From Bacteriovorax stolpii (GTDB lineage: Bacteria; Bdellovibrionota; Bacteriovoracia; Bacteriovoracales; Bacteriovoracaceae), in NCBI GenBank assembly GCA_945905815.1, contig CAMDQH010000004.1, forward strand, positions 20,859-84,858: a DNA stretch of 64,000 nt, in the 5' to 3' direction. Both the position numbers and the translations under genes were made by a program. The notes below the pieces were generated by a model. That model was not told the origin of the DNA. It made no database searches and was given only the letters and a program-made list of their open reading frames with translations. This document shows positions 54,801 through 62,646 of this stretch, piece by piece (positions within the stretch are counted from its first letter, which is position 1; every line of letters starts with the position of its first letter).

Positions 54801-54877
54801 CTTAGGAACAGGATTAAGAAAGAAGAAATAATCCTTAACTTAATAAATTGGATACTCATGTTTTTTTCCATCTTCAT
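48815..54877 (-). CDS. Giant secreted protein: tandem amidoligase/GCS-like lobes plus helical-repeat solenoid (2020 aa)
   Basis: A Sec signal (about residues 7-31, ISSFLILFLSFSALA) precedes three parts. Residues about 225-370 hold a GCS-like strand set: VGWEINFIPQ, FEAPGHQWIVYP, FALEFRAGVKSD. Residues about 540-835 repeat the same order more clearly: FGIEYSARYPL, SVRGGHIEIVTPKF, FGGGHINIDLKPF, MEFRLFNAPRNAAE. This G-x-E-x..., E-x-x-x-P, H-x-H, E-F-R pattern is that of the amidoligase/glutamate-cysteine ligase fold. Residues about 1000-2000 are many roughly 37-residue helical pairs resembling HEAT/ARM repeats (SPQISQMGHNHLRANF, NPQINDLGLEMLKK, SPDADVIDEAFKLLK). A peptide-bond-forming enzyme acting outside the cytoplasm would be unexpected. 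Cotranscribed with the 1487-aa gene (15 bp gap). Confidence 0.7.
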   Translation of the reverse strand: MKMEKNMSIQFIKLRIISSFLILFLSFSALAQDKSAYEIWNEMTEAGLNFDKTQTLVKGAEGVKALDSDGKEIKNAGQMVMFGGEKEGSSSLITRIMGPDKDGLKDFVNELEKKDEFLRAFLSDFSSGQIKVKEVRDAKGVLIPFDLEGLKGVNYSSLSRQELMQKFQIFLDRGGDKSFSHINKQTRIKIFNGNYPGLTSTTGLKENVSYDNYKPLYGEAEKFIDAAHGTSVGWEINFIPQRSYGEFEFMIDWFRTELKNVGQKFEAPGHQWIVYPKSKAAIESPEEAAKLIDKLGEVEKNIQAYIVLKGVEGGAGIELANYKTVHPDFSLTNDHETQRGVIRLENERFDVDGQKAFALEFRAGVKSDKIRRMHQKFLVSRYAANEYDDLASGKSWTLNDGRTYDSAKLMKRFGVSRLEADKFLSAVGKASITKMAYGSPSQKSISHEYLAPLWNWEEAPYLSSGKKEEVRKLTNTYIKTVANLNNPDMPSVRLAMRDWVKTSQIATDIENYLKPKQKLKNTSEAHIYPVKSGAKVDVNQIDFGIEYSARYPLKSNAEFVPIPNQAGKYEWQATHYGYSDVERENVIERFAKRLGEELNGAPVEVKALHSNGHGHGLDIAYEVKDKNGKKWRVEWDGIGRSYDVDSKRIEGSVRGGHIEIVTPKFVPDADAMKKLYTAMEKESLIPSTRFGGGHINIDLKPFDGEPKKMARFLGAYLDNRDVMSMLFQHAGRQVGAEPVKVSQNLINQLKKFDGDERELKQLLYNEKFFNTRIGRKTKNNQLNILAYIQDVIPEELIHSDFDMKNDMWRRTFDVDPKIRKMEFRLFNAPRNAAESALQIKFTKALLNKALNETDDVFINSPHVDYQAMARDPKMAFAKFEKTMKSLGLNASEYKGFLLEGLEVSKNVYDSPGFLPLEEKLSLHPEVADWGKAVEPRANPISSEGRVWSGNDILPEAKVYKQQQMLAREHAASLQSQVNFRGKLDRKLEKMPLEASISIDEIKKLNNEEALIALYYQKSKTKNETSAHRKFLEEVLAKSQSDLPSMASYAINISPGYQKFLVEKLPGQFEKSQGNSYISVYKELLSSNDGDVRKKAIAYLTQHPVGLEHLLFKANEIDDQKIVKEILASAQNIKVDAANVQALNALESIITKTDDPAAIRSILTLSKNMDADGIKNLYTALLDHRSPQISQMGHNHLRANFEKDYYFIAKDKINLKGYSPENKKILGKFLSETKVFDKLSAKELFALPENHILPLAKKMIEDPSLDGNKRATIVKTLANPEKVELFQNQIIRNADDVEVTKWAYQNLINSEKFKYSDDPKNLEMIRKMLESSNPQINDLGLEMLKKVNTKIARASVIPTVLNNPNALESVKTKLYSKVLNNADLLDEVVKYDGTSVNTLLDAVKTDINKPGINRTNSAKLLSHLSAEGNLKANTIMSDLIRSSDKSTRNVALVLYGNSNLKSTHEMLPQFFNDKPLNATQLKLIQNGIDKQEKFIKSLSAADLKKKEITDKLWLLYKNDTLPDNSNNLEIAEILKKDPDTLRTINKVIAESNAKGKADPYAKWLMAQASSPKFKPIIDGDPTLMKELVYNALNSPDADVIDEAFKLLKAQKVSAADFISNDSRFKLDDDFFIQKVLSRVEVTPNDFKMLSQNTDFQSRLLQGLNNATDPKSKTIIAQLATKIPGSSMDKTMKYLSEYYPTKQMAVITKNRNSHYAFESMLYMKNSTDPVIKEQAIAGLEAFSKKARELTSLADLDTSEALSMIYHKSKNTKGQLDVTSLLKQIKNKDDLLPYVNDILQEYDGDAKYKKWILELLENSENIEAMGFKHKEMKTILQAAMENSQDEDVKKATLKLIRNNKNLNVPEKVQIVASTWDPTEEVIDTLKYLAGKNPNSPHFETAIQRVFENTWRDDGNKIAKRKSAELLMMLPTETVENVIAKYKASYGADKANDLYLLLGSAKHKSPVVVELAKTNLNSSDPVLQRTATRVNDKWEKKGTTDMEVNKAKCIGRSVRNVLNRLTFR

Positions 54878-54892
54878 AAAACGCCCTAGTAG

Positions 54893-57800
54893 TTAAAAAT
54901 CTAAATCTTTTTCATTGATATTATTAAAATCATAACTTTCATCATTACTTACTGCTTCTTCCAGAGCTTGATCCTGAAGCTCCTGCTCTTCCTGACTAAT
55001 TGGATTTTCGTCGAAATTGATCACTTCAGCTTCATCAGCAGAGATCATTCTTAAGTAAACCTTGTCAGAAATTTTTTGCAGCGTGGATGTTTCAAGTTTT
55101 GCAAAAGCTTCTTTCGACATATTGTATTTTATCGAATAATTCAAAAACTTGTATTTAGATCTAAAGGCTTTATCGACATCAATTTTTTTCGTATTTTTAT
55201 TAAAGCTGGTAATAAAACTCAGCTTCTCTTTCACGTTACGTTTGAATTTTGTAAAATTTCTTCCTCGCGCCATAAGATTATTTCTTTGAGTATCTAGTAA
55301 ATACTTAGGCAAGAGAACTTTCTTGCCTTCCGGGACACTGAAGCCAATCCAGTAATCTCCAGATTCATGAATATTGTTTATTTTAAGAGAATTCCCAGTG
55401 CTCGTTTTAAGACTAACAGCTCCACCATCCACCAGGTTTTCCTGAATGTTGACTGAGCCTGCCTGCCACTTACGTAAACGAACAATATCATCTCCCACTC
55501 TGACTTCACTCTTGGCCAGTTGCAAAGAGTACTTAAAATCCGGATCTCTAATAGGATAAACAACATTGTTTTGTGTGTTCTTCACCTTATTCAGAATTTG
55601 TTGTTTTTTTGCCGGATTGATTTTTGAAACCGACTCAGAGATCTGTATACGCAATTTTTCGTCGACTGCTTTTTTCATCACATGAATGACTTCACCATCA
55701 GCGTTGTAGCCAATAAATGAATTTTCAGATTCATCCACGATTTTCAAACCTTCGGAAGTATTATTCTTATCCAGTCTAATGTAGGCACCAGTCTCATCTA
55801 CCTTGGCATTGACTTTAGCATCGTAGGCCCGCTTAAATTCAGCACCGTTTGCTTCATGAGAGTAGATACTGACGTTATTTTTACTGGCATCACCAAACTT
55901 ACCTGATTCAGAAGGACCGCGATTGAGATTGGCGAGTTGATTTCTTGCTTCATCATTTTTAAGCGATTTAAAAATTTCATCCTGATATTTTTGAACTTCA
56001 AGTTTTACAGATGGTGAGGCGACTGCTTTCGCATCATCTAAGATCTTCATTTCTTTTGAAAGTGCTGCCAGATCCCCTTTTTTCTCAATCCTTCTCGCTT
56101 TTATAAGAAGGTCATTTTTTACTTTAACTAGTTGCTGACTCATAGAAGCCTGCATTTGTGCATTCTCAGTAAATCTTTCGGTGTTTCTTCCTTTAGAAAT
56201 TTGAGTCTGCAGTGCTGATCGATCCAAGCGGACTTTAACTGGAGAAACAACTTTATCTTTCATCGATTCAACATAGGACTTCGCCACAAGTTCATTGGAG
56301 CTTTCGACTTCACTTACGCGCTGGTTAATGTTAGGCGCTGAACCTTTTTTGAAGAGATCCTGGGCGTCACCAAAGCGTGTCTCATCACTTATTGCCTTAA
56401 GCTTTGAATGAATGAGTTTGTTTGCCTCTTTGGAAAAATTCCCAGATGAAACAAGAACCTGCTCACCGGATTTGGTATAGGCGACAAATTGACCGTCAAC
56501 TTCATCCACTACCAAAAGCAATTCATCATTGGGTTTGGTTTTAATGACGACATCCCCACTTTCTTTTCTGAGAACATCAACTGATTCAATTTTACTTTCA
56601 GCGCCAGTTTTAAGATTTCTGATTTTACCTTTTTCAAGACCGGAATAATTCTTTCCATTATAGGCCATGTGGCGCTTTATAGATCCCTGACCTAATAGTT
56701 CTTTTAGCTGTTTTTCTTTTTCCAGGTATTGAAGTTCAGCATGATTCAATCTTTCAAGTGCCTTCGGATTTGCAGCATATTTAGATTTAGTGCCCTTTAT
56801 TGCTGCCAACATTTCCTGCATTTGATTAAATTCGGCTTGAGTTAACTCACCTTTATTAGCTGCCCTGATCCAATCATCCATTTGTTTTGTGCCAAGATTC
56901 ATCAAATCGATGCTCGCATCGACTGCCTTAGAAGCATTCGTTGCCTTGGATATGTCACTGGTGATGTTGGCCATATCGTAACCAAACTCAGTAATACGCA
57001 GAAAGTTTGCCATTGGAATTAAACCATTGGCCGCCTGATAACCTAGGGCAAATCCCTTTTCGCCTAATTTAAAAGGATCCAAGACTCTTCCCACTACCTT
57101 AATAGCTGCACCAGGAAGTTTAAATGGTGCCGTAACCACGGTCTTAGTTGCGCTGGCGACGTATTTAACCGCCTTACCCGTTCCCTCAATTGATAACTCA
57201 ACCACATTTCCAAGAACTCTGCTTCGATTAGCAATAGGAGTGGCGATTTTATTCACGTTTCTTGATACCCACGCTTGGGCGCTGGCAAATTTAGTTCCCT
57301 GAAGTCTTAAAAACTGTGCCGATTTTCTTTGGACAGAGGCTGCCAGGACAATTGGTGTTTTGATCACACGAGTAGTTTTAACTGCTGTCTTAAGAGTTTT
57401 CTGAGTAATTTTACCAGCAAGAGTCGTCATCTGTTTTTTGAGTAATGTACGGGCCCCAACTTTCACCCCAAGAGTAAGGGAGCGAACACCAGATTTCACC
57501 ACATTTCCGGCGCCACCAGTGAGTAAGCCGATCAGAAATTCAGAACCAACAGCTCCCACCACGTTACAAATTCCGGAGATTGCACCCGCGCAGGTCAAAC
57601 ATTTCCAGCTTACAAAAGGCTGATCACAATGAGCCTTATCTTTAAACCTTTCCGTTTCCCAGCCTGGCTCTGTACACATCAAGTCATCAGTCACGTATTC
57701 TTTGAGCATTTGCCACATGTTGCTAAAGAAGTTTCCAATCTTAGTTAATGTGCTCTCTTCGTTCTCGCCCAAAGTATTCATCGCCGCATGACCGGCATCA

Positions 57801-59356
57801 CTCATTTTCTTCTCGGTTTCAGTTACCCATGGCAACCAGCTATAAACTTTGTTACCAATCCACTTAATTCCATCCCAGGCCATGCCAGCGAGCGCCGGTA
57901 AACTTTTAAGGAACGACCAGATCACATCGGCAGCAGCAGAAGCAATTTTTGCAAGGCAATTATTTTGGGAATTCAAGCAATCTTTTCCGAACCCCAGTTT
58001 TTTTCCTACAATTGCACCAACCTTATCAAGTGGACCTCCATAGAAGAGTGATGAGCCAATGGCACAAGCAAAGGCTTGACCGCATCCACCGACAGTCCAC
58101 TTCTGAGGATTTTCTTCACATACTTTTTGGGCAACAATTGAATTGATATCATTGGCCTGTTTAATCACTCCATTTTTATTTTCAGGAGTACCATCATCAC
58201 AGCCATTAATTTTTAAATCAGTAAATGTTGTTTCATATTCATTTAAAAGCTTAGTTCTATTGGCCAGAAGCGGTTTTAATTTTTTTAAGCAATCCGATCC
58301 TTCTTTAGATAAAAATTCTCCCGAATTTGGATCCACCAGTTGAATTGTGTTATATGTTTTATTGACCAACTTGGCGACTGTAGGATCAGTACAAGCCTTG
58401 CTTTTTAAAAGATTCTCAATACCAAGATTTAATTCTTGGATTTTATACTCAAGATTTCTTAATCCTGTCTCTGAAACTGGCTGGGTATTTTTAACTTTTC
58501 CACCCTTTTGCAGACCAACGGAAACAGATTCTTTCTTTTTAGATTTGCTTTTTTTGACGGATTTTTCTGATGTATTTAAACTAGAATTTTCTTCGGGCGA
58601 AGAATCTGCATCCTCCGCTTCTTCGTTGACTGGCTGACTATGGTAAGGAAAGTCCATTCTAAGCTTTTGTTCCAAAACTTTACAAACTGCAGTTCGGGAT
58701 TGTTTTTTTGAAGCGTCTTCACAAACTGCCTCGGCCGTACCCTGAAGATCTGAAAATTGAGTTTCAAACCAAGGCTTTAACTGTTCTTGTTGCTCTTGAG
58801 TGGAATTAGCTTCAAGGTAACTGGCATAATCGAATCCATCCGGAAAATTTTCACGACTCGCGCGATCACAATTGCTGGTGGCCCTGACTCTGTTATATTT
58901 TGAATCAAAAGGTGCACATACGGGGCCAAAGACAACCGGATTACACATTCTTTCATCAGCGGAGCATTCTTCAAAGCCAACCGGGCTGCCGCTAGTAAAA
59001 CCCAAACTCTGAGTTAATTTTTTAAAACTGCCATAAGCTTCTATGTTTTCAGGACTCTCACAAAAACCACTTGAAGCACGCTGACTCGGCCAACCAGCAT
59101 AAATACACTCACCACCGGCACCAGCATAAGTTGTAAAAGTATCAGTTAATTTTTTTAAGGTCCTATCAAAGGAATATTCGGAATTCTCTTCAATACTTTC
59201 AATGTTTTCAAGTTTTACCAGAAAATCTTTATAAATTGAAACAAGGTTAATCCGGTCAGTCTTATCCAAATCCTTGACTTCAATATGAGGCAAATTCGTT
59301 TCACCAATTGCGAGGAGTGGAATTAAGCATAAAAGACTAATTAAAAATTTAATCAT
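54893..59356 (-). CDS. Giant secreted Cys-rich protein with membrane-like segments and beta repeats (1487 aa)
   Basis: A Sec signal (MIKFLISLLCLIPLLAIG) is followed by a Cys-rich region (about 75-220), a Ser/Lys/Glu-rich linker (about 245-290), a region with hydrophobic helices and Cys clusters (about 420-650, including CLTCAGAISGIC and EFLIGLLTGGAGNV), a long helical Lys/Ala-rich stretch, and a C-terminal half with three copies of a short beta module (nucleotides about 56530, 55750 and 55400). The ATG at 59356 overlaps the upstream stop by ATGA, and an upstream in-frame ATG (59365) is less likely. No family recognised. It shares a spaced Cys/Gly motif with the 395-aa protein at 60501. Confidence 0.7.
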   Translation of the reverse strand: MIKFLISLLCLIPLLAIGETNLPHIEVKDLDKTDRINLVSIYKDFLVKLENIESIEENSEYSFDRTLKKLTDTFTTYAGAGGECIYAGWPSQRASSGFCESPENIEAYGSFKKLTQSLGFTSGSPVGFEECSADERMCNPVVFGPVCAPFDSKYNRVRATSNCDRASRENFPDGFDYASYLEANSTQEQQEQLKPWFETQFSDLQGTAEAVCEDASKKQSRTAVCKVLEQKLRMDFPYHSQPVNEEAEDADSSPEENSSLNTSEKSVKKSKSKKKESVSVGLQKGGKVKNTQPVSETGLRNLEYKIQELNLGIENLLKSKACTDPTVAKLVNKTYNTIQLVDPNSGEFLSKEGSDCLKKLKPLLANRTKLLNEYETTFTDLKINGCDDGTPENKNGVIKQANDINSIVAQKVCEENPQKWTVGGCGQAFACAIGSSLFYGGPLDKVGAIVGKKLGFGKDCLNSQNNCLAKIASAAADVIWSFLKSLPALAGMAWDGIKWIGNKVYSWLPWVTETEKKMSDAGHAAMNTLGENEESTLTKIGNFFSNMWQMLKEYVTDDLMCTEPGWETERFKDKAHCDQPFVSWKCLTCAGAISGICNVVGAVGSEFLIGLLTGGAGNVVKSGVRSLTLGVKVGARTLLKKQMTTLAGKITQKTLKTAVKTTRVIKTPIVLAASVQRKSAQFLRLQGTKFASAQAWVSRNVNKIATPIANRSRVLGNVVELSIEGTGKAVKYVASATKTVVTAPFKLPGAAIKVVGRVLDPFKLGEKGFALGYQAANGLIPMANFLRITEFGYDMANITSDISKATNASKAVDASIDLMNLGTKQMDDWIRAANKGELTQAEFNQMQEMLAAIKGTKSKYAANPKALERLNHAELQYLEKEKQLKELLGQGSIKRHMAYNGKNYSGLEKGKIRNLKTGAESKIESVDVLRKESGDVVIKTKPNDELLLVVDEVDGQFVAYTKSGEQVLVSSGNFSKEANKLIHSKLKAISDETRFGDAQDLFKKGSAPNINQRVSEVESSNELVAKSYVESMKDKVVSPVKVRLDRSALQTQISKGRNTERFTENAQMQASMSQQLVKVKNDLLIKARRIEKKGDLAALSKEMKILDDAKAVASPSVKLEVQKYQDEIFKSLKNDEARNQLANLNRGPSESGKFGDASKNNVSIYSHEANGAEFKRAYDAKVNAKVDETGAYIRLDKNNTSEGLKIVDESENSFIGYNADGEVIHVMKKAVDEKLRIQISESVSKINPAKKQQILNKVKNTQNNVVYPIRDPDFKYSLQLAKSEVRVGDDIVRLRKWQAGSVNIQENLVDGGAVSLKTSTGNSLKINNIHESGDYWIGFSVPEGKKVLLPKYLLDTQRNNLMARGRNFTKFKRNVKEKLSFITSFNKNTKKIDVDKAFRSKYKFLNYSIKYNMSKEAFAKLETSTLQKISDKVYLRMISADEAEVINFDENPISQEEQELQDQALEEAVSNDESYDFNNINEKDLDF

Positions 59357-59880
59357 TTTACACATCTCACATTTTCAATAATTTTCTTGAATTTATCCTG
59401 ATCTGATTTTGAGTCGAGAGTTGTTGTCGCCTTGGCAATAAAGAGAATATTATTACATTCAACATAATAACTTTCTTCAAGAAAATCTAAATTATCTTTT
59501 TTATAACTCCATACAAAGTTGTGATAAGAAAGATCATTCCTTATTTTTTCATATTGATAAGGCTTGAAGTTTACGTCGAGGTAGCCACGTTCTTTGGCAA
59601 ATTTCCGCATCTCATCTTTATGTTTAGAGAATTCCTTCTCCTTCACTTCTGGATCAAGCTTTACACCTGAAGTACTGTAAACAACACTCATGACATTGCG
59701 TTTTTCATGATTAACTGAACCAGTGAACCACAAGTCAGCACCAAAGAATTTTCTTTGGGATTTTTCACTGTCATCAGTGGCAAAGATGATACTGCCGCCA
59801 GGCGTCTCTACCCTGTGCTCTTTGGCAAAAGTAATTGAGCTAAACAAAAGAATTGTAGGTACAAGTATATATTTTTTCAC
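59353..59880 (-). CDS. Small secreted protein heading the giant-protein operon
   Basis: A 175-residue protein starting at GTG with a Sec signal (MKKYILVPTILLFSSITFA) and a strand-rich mature domain. The late segment FLEESYYVECNNILFIAKAT with two cysteines further on matches, in spacing, FREYHLIEDGNVLQVLFTST of the 162-aa protein encoded divergently at 60029. Its stop overlaps the start of the 1487-aa gene by 4 bp. No known family; the two small proteins are probably distant paralogues. Confidence 0.7.
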   Translation of the reverse strand: MKKYILVPTILLFSSITFAKEHRVETPGGSIIFATDDSEKSQRKFFGADLWFTGSVNHEKRNVMSVVYSTSGVKLDPEVKEKEFSKHKDEMRKFAKERGYLDVNFKPYQYEKIRNDLSYHNFVWSYKKDNLDFLEESYYVECNNILFIAKATTTLDSKSDQDKFKKIIENVRCVK

Positions 59881-60028
59881 TCTATTTTATCGGAGATATA
59901 ATTTTACGACTTTAGATTCTTTTTCAGGACAAATCCAGACTGGCCTACTCCACTACTTTTTGCGATCTTTTGGGTAAAGATTCACCGGTAATCATTCGAT
60001 AATGAAGAAACAACCGGAGTTAGTAGAT

Positions 60029-60517
60029 ATGAAAATAATCATTGTTTTGTCCCTAATGATGCTCGCCATGAGTATTCAGGCAAGTACCGCTTGGAAGCTC
60101 AAAAATAATTTTACGGTTTCCAAAGTTTGGCAACACACAGTCGACAGTAAATTTTATGTCTCGATAGAAAAAACGAAGCTCGATGATGTCAATGAATACA
60201 AAGATATTCTCAACGACAAAGGCAGATTGGCAAAGTTTAATGAGAATAAGAAAAGCACACTCGCCCTAATTGGTGTTTCCAAATGGAGTGGTGATTCCAA
60301 AGAATGGACTAAAATAAATGGAAAAGACGCCCTAAAAATACAGGGGACTTACATTGATAACTCAGAGGAAAAAGTTTATTTCAGAGAATATCACTTGATT
60401 GAAGATGGCAATGTTTTACAGGTCCTATTTACTTCTACTAACAATGATTCCTATGCTTCTCAGAAAGATATCGAAGACTTTCTGAAAGACGTAAAAATGG
60501 ATGAAATCCGTGAATAA
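60029..60517 (+). CDS. Small secreted protein heading the divergent Cys-motif operon
   Basis: A 162-residue protein with a Sec signal (MKIIIVLSLMMLAMSIQA). GGAG lies 9 bases before the ATG at 60029; an in-frame ATG at 60002 would add nine residues and spoil the signal peptide. The mature part is strand-rich with SKWSGDSKEWTKINGKDALK and FREYHLIEDGNVLQVLF, the latter resembling the 175-aa protein across the divergent promoter region. It overlaps the next gene by 17 bp. Confidence 0.7.
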   Translation: MKIIIVLSLMMLAMSIQASTAWKLKNNFTVSKVWQHTVDSKFYVSIEKTKLDDVNEYKDILNDKGRLAKFNENKKSTLALIGVSKWSGDSKEWTKINGKDALKIQGTYIDNSEEKVYFREYHLIEDGNVLQVLFTSTNNDSYASQKDIEDFLKDVKMDEIRE

Positions 60518-61688
60518 ACTTATTTCATACCTACTTATCCTTTGCATAATTTTACCAGGTTTCGCCACGGCCCAATCCCAGGGCGCATCACCTACTGTTG
60601 GTGACGTAATCGGGAATATTATGGCCGGTGATAATTCCTATAAATCTTATCTCCATGTGGCGCAAACTGAAGGTGCAGGGTGTGCCACTTGCGCTAATAA
60701 AACCCAGTCCAGAACTCAACCAATAAGTATGTCTGCTTTCTATGATGGCTGGAAACTGAACTGTCTGACCTTAAGTAGCAGTCAGCTTTGTCATGATATT
60801 GCCAAAGACGACAAGCTCCTCTGTAATGAGCCTCCAAAAACTGCCTGGTATAGCAACATTTGGGAAAAAACCAAGGCTTGTGGCGCAGGAATAAAAAAAT
60901 CATGGATGGATTTTTTCCATTTTATGGGACAGGTAGGTTCTTATTTAATTAATAAAGACGGCGCTTTTACAAAAACGAATGCCAAAATTTCTAAGGCATG
61001 GACCTCCATGACTAATTATATGGCGATGGAAGTAACCAAATATCAGGATAAGTACCATGTAAGTGCCTCTAAAGCATTCCTTGCTGTAACAGCAAATATG
61101 ATGAAAAAATTCACAGACAGTTTAAGTGCTATGATCATCCAACTGGCCCCTAAAGTTGGTTGTTATAACTACAAAGCGAAAACGAGAATTATTTGTCAGG
61201 TTTTAGCTGAATTCTTTGCTGACCCTATCTTGATGTTCCAATTCCTGAAACTTGGGCCGAAGGTACTTAAGGGTACAAGAATTGCTCAATTCTTTAAATT
61301 CCACAAGGCGAAAGCAGTGGAAGAAATTGTTGAAGTCACAGCTAAAGTGGGATCGAAGACAAAGAAATTAATGGCCGGATCAGATGCTCCTCTTTTGAAG
61401 ATTGATTTTATTTCAAAAGATAGTAAAGTTCTCATCAAACTTGCTGAAAATCCCAAGCTAAACAATGCTATTGCATCTAACAGAAAATTATTTGAAGAAA
61501 TTTTTCCAGACAAAAAATCGCTGGAACAGCTCGATATTTACCTGCGTGGCTCAACTCAGCAAGAAGCAGAAGATTTAGCCGAAGTCCTGGAGATTCTCAG
61601 TAAAGATAAGAAGAAAATGTCCCCAGAGCAGTATAAAGATTTTATTGATGATATAAAGCAAAGTATTAAAAATAGTTGTGAATTATAA
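60501..61688 (+). CDS. Secreted Cys-motif protein related to the 1487-aa protein (395 aa)
   Basis: A 395-residue protein with a Sec signal (about residues 6-25), a Cys-rich early part (GAGCATCANKTQ, LNCLTL, QLCHDI, LLCNEP, KACGAG), helical segments and the motif CYNYKAKTRIICQVLAEFF, which matches CLTCAGAISGIC of the 1487-aa protein in spacing (Cys-x10-Cys, then Gly at +20 and +26). The C-terminal third is charged and helical. The start may be ATG 60501 or GTG 60510. No family recognised. Confidence 0.7.
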   Translation: MKSVNKLISYLLILCIILPGFATAQSQGASPTVGDVIGNIMAGDNSYKSYLHVAQTEGAGCATCANKTQSRTQPISMSAFYDGWKLNCLTLSSSQLCHDIAKDDKLLCNEPPKTAWYSNIWEKTKACGAGIKKSWMDFFHFMGQVGSYLINKDGAFTKTNAKISKAWTSMTNYMAMEVTKYQDKYHVSASKAFLAVTANMMKKFTDSLSAMIIQLAPKVGCYNYKAKTRIICQVLAEFFADPILMFQFLKLGPKVLKGTRIAQFFKFHKAKAVEEIVEVTAKVGSKTKKLMAGSDAPLLKIDFISKDSKVLIKLAENPKLNNAIASNRKLFEEIFPDKKSLEQLDIYLRGSTQQEAEDLAEVLEILSKDKKKMSPEQYKDFIDDIKQSIKNSCEL

Positions 61689-62169
61689 ATGCTTTTTTAA
61701 TGATGAAAGGCCTGGAAACAGGCCTTCCCTTCACATAACGTTTTACACCCGTAAAATCAGAGATTTCATTCCTCTCTAAAACTTCGATTTTTTTAACAAT
61801 TGAACATTCTAACCACTAAAGGAAAGCCTGAATTAGCCCTACATCAATATAATTCAAAAAAAAGAAATCCCCCCTTTTAGGGAGATGAACTTCTATCTAT
61901 TTATAAAAAGCAAATTAAACAAGGTGCCTAGTCAATTGGGGGCCAAAGCAAAACTTCGATTTCAAATAAACTACCTACCTGTTGCTTTTACTTTTGGTTG
62001 CGCTAATGAATTGCTTGGTTTCTGAGACATAAATATTCAAACGTTCCACAGGGCTTTGGTGTTACTGATCCGGCCGTATCACAATTAGCTCAAGCAAAGG
62101 CATAGGAAAACCTTTGGCCAGTTTCCTTGAAATACACCCAACTTTCTTGCTTAAGAAAGGTTTCTTTTA
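61689..62169. other. Intergenic region with hairpin and a gene remnant
   Basis: About 480 bases. AAGGCCTG-gaaa-CAGGCCTT (61707-61726) is a strong hairpin just after the preceding gene but without a T tract. Near 62048-62105 the plus strand reads NVPQGFGVTDPAVSQLAQAKA then TAG, with no start, which looks like the tail of a lost gene. Nothing else was seen. Confidence 0.4.
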
Positions 62170-62646
62170 ATGACTTTTATAATAGATGATAAGCACACAG
62201 CGCAGCGGGTCAAAAATTTAAAGTGTTTCTCGAGATTTCAGTGGAGTATGATTAATAAAATGAAATTTCGGCCAAAAACCTTTCTCTATTTAGTACGAGC
62301 GCTTTTCCCACAGTGGAATTTCTTCGACCGTATTGCCTATGATTTCGAGCTGGATTACCAATTGGAGCATGCTTCATGGCAGACCTTCTGCTTAGATCAA
62401 AAGCACGAAGCTATTGGATTATTCATCTCACCCAAAATGAACCTGGCACTGGCCTGCTCACAGCTGATTGAGCAATTGGCGTATGAAGTTCAGGATTCAA
62501 CAACGGTCATTCATGAACATGCAGTTTATAAAATGATTTGCTCCATGCTCAAGTTTCATTTTCCAGGAAATAAAATTCAATTCAAAATTGTAGCGGTAGA
62601 TGAGTCGGAGCGGTCTGATCTTTTTCTTTCTGGTTGGATTTCATGA
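62170..62646 (+). CDS. Unknown protein paired with a membrane protein
   Basis: A 158-residue protein with no signal peptide, rich in aromatic residues (FRPKTFLYLVRALFPQWNFFDRIAYDFELDY). It overlaps the downstream membrane-protein gene by an ATGA, indicating translational coupling. The start may be 62170 or an ATG near 62260 (residue 31). No family recognised; the pairing suggests it works with its membrane partner. Confidence 0.55.
   Translation: MTFIIDDKHTAQRVKNLKCFSRFQWSMINKMKFRPKTFLYLVRALFPQWNFFDRIAYDFELDYQLEHASWQTFCLDQKHEAIGLFISPKMNLALACSQLIEQLAYEVQDSTTVIHEHAVYKMICSMLKFHFPGNKIQFKIVAVDESERSDLFLSGWIS

Noticed and set aside
61707..61726. AAGGCCTG/CAGGCCTT hairpin as a terminator
   Set aside because: Strong stem but no adjacent run of T on either strand, so it was left inside the intergenic entry.
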